Positions 63,964 to 64,000 of a DNA stretch of 64,000 nucleotides are shown here, one piece after another; the stretch's first letter is position 1, and every line of letters starts with the position of its first letter. The notes under the pieces are model-generated. The model saw only the letters and a program-made list of their open reading frames with translations. It was not told the DNA's origin and made no database searches. This DNA comes from Atrichornis clamosus (Eukaryota > Chordata > Aves > Passeriformes > Menuridae), in contig WBMZ01011587.1 in NCBI GenBank assembly GCA_013400975.1, positions 215,931 to 279,930 on the forward strand, given 5' to 3'. Both the position numbers and the translations under genes were made by a program.

Positions 63964-63974
63964 TGCGCCTGCGC
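63964..63974. promoter_or_regulatory. NRF1-type site 2
   Basis: A second exact TGCGCCTGCGC, 63 bases from the first and followed by the same GGCGGC, suggesting a short duplicated promoter module. Confidence 0.75.
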
Positions 63975-64000
63975 GGCGGCCGGAGGGCCAGGGGTGGGGC

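Larger units (their letters stand above)
63400..64000. promoter_or_regulatory. CpG-island promoter upstream of DUSP11
   Basis: GC- and CpG-rich sequence extending to the window edge. Two identical NRF1-type sites are present, and a candidate minus-strand donor (CCGG followed by GTACGG, near 63830) could join a non-coding first exon to the start-codon exon at 62954. The open frames here are GC-driven and have no recognised product. Confidence 0.65.

Noticed and set aside
1..64000. CRISPR arrays, bacterial operons, phage or plasmid features
   Set aside because: The sequence is vertebrate nuclear DNA with spliced genes; no such features are present.

Overview
This is a vertebrate nuclear sequence, almost certainly from a bird and probably a passerine or close relative. 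The support is long GT-AG introns, CR1 LINE pieces on both strands, a tRNA-Ile-derived SINE of the zebra-finch type and a 580-bp LTR of a family common in songbirds. No alignment could be run, so the species is not identified and all comparisons with human proteins are from memory.

Two protein genes lie in tandem on the minus strand. From about 34.8 kb down to the left edge is BTAF1 (the Mot1/TAF172 ATPase that strips TBP from DNA). Its first 25 coding exons are here and give residues 1-1214 in one uninterrupted reading frame, with every splice phase checking. The SNF2 ATPase end lies beyond base 1. From about 62.95 kb down to 45.5 kb is DUSP11 (PIR1), an RNA 5'-triphosphatase. It is complete in ten coding exons, 1893 coding bases, 630 residues. 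Its catalytic half resembles the human protein closely, but exon 8 (924 bases) carries ten diverged tandem units of about 31 residues that I do not recall in mammalian DUSP11. This is the most unusual thing in the window.

Region by region. 1-34493: BTAF1 exons and introns, with an ancient CR1 at 2.6 kb, an LTR at 12.7-13.3 kb, CR1 pieces at 22.1-23.0 kb, a SINE at 23.6 kb, and an ERVK-like solo LTR at 27.9-28.2 kb in the 9.4-kb first intron. 34.2-35.5 kb: GC-rich BTAF1 promoter with CCAAT, YY1-like, GC-box and ZNF143-type sites. 35.6-45.2 kb: intergenic, no recognised gene, one candidate LTR and a small decamer minisatellite. 45.2-62.95 kb: DUSP11. 60517-60877: a 180-bp duplication around a single N, most likely an assembly join. 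63.2-64.0 kb: a second CpG-rich promoter with two NRF1-type sites, serving DUSP11 and perhaps a divergent gene outside the window.

The two genes have no known joint function; both act in RNA metabolism or transcription and look like housekeeping genes. Introns of 300-1300 bases that are not listed separately (for example 1125-1520, 3944-4884, 6517-7410, 7615-8084, 8569-9156, 9847-10994, 11371-11913, 16837-18107, 18220-18885, 23908-24963, 46125-46931, 49407-49831, 52447-53302) hold only AT-rich sequence in which I recognise nothing.
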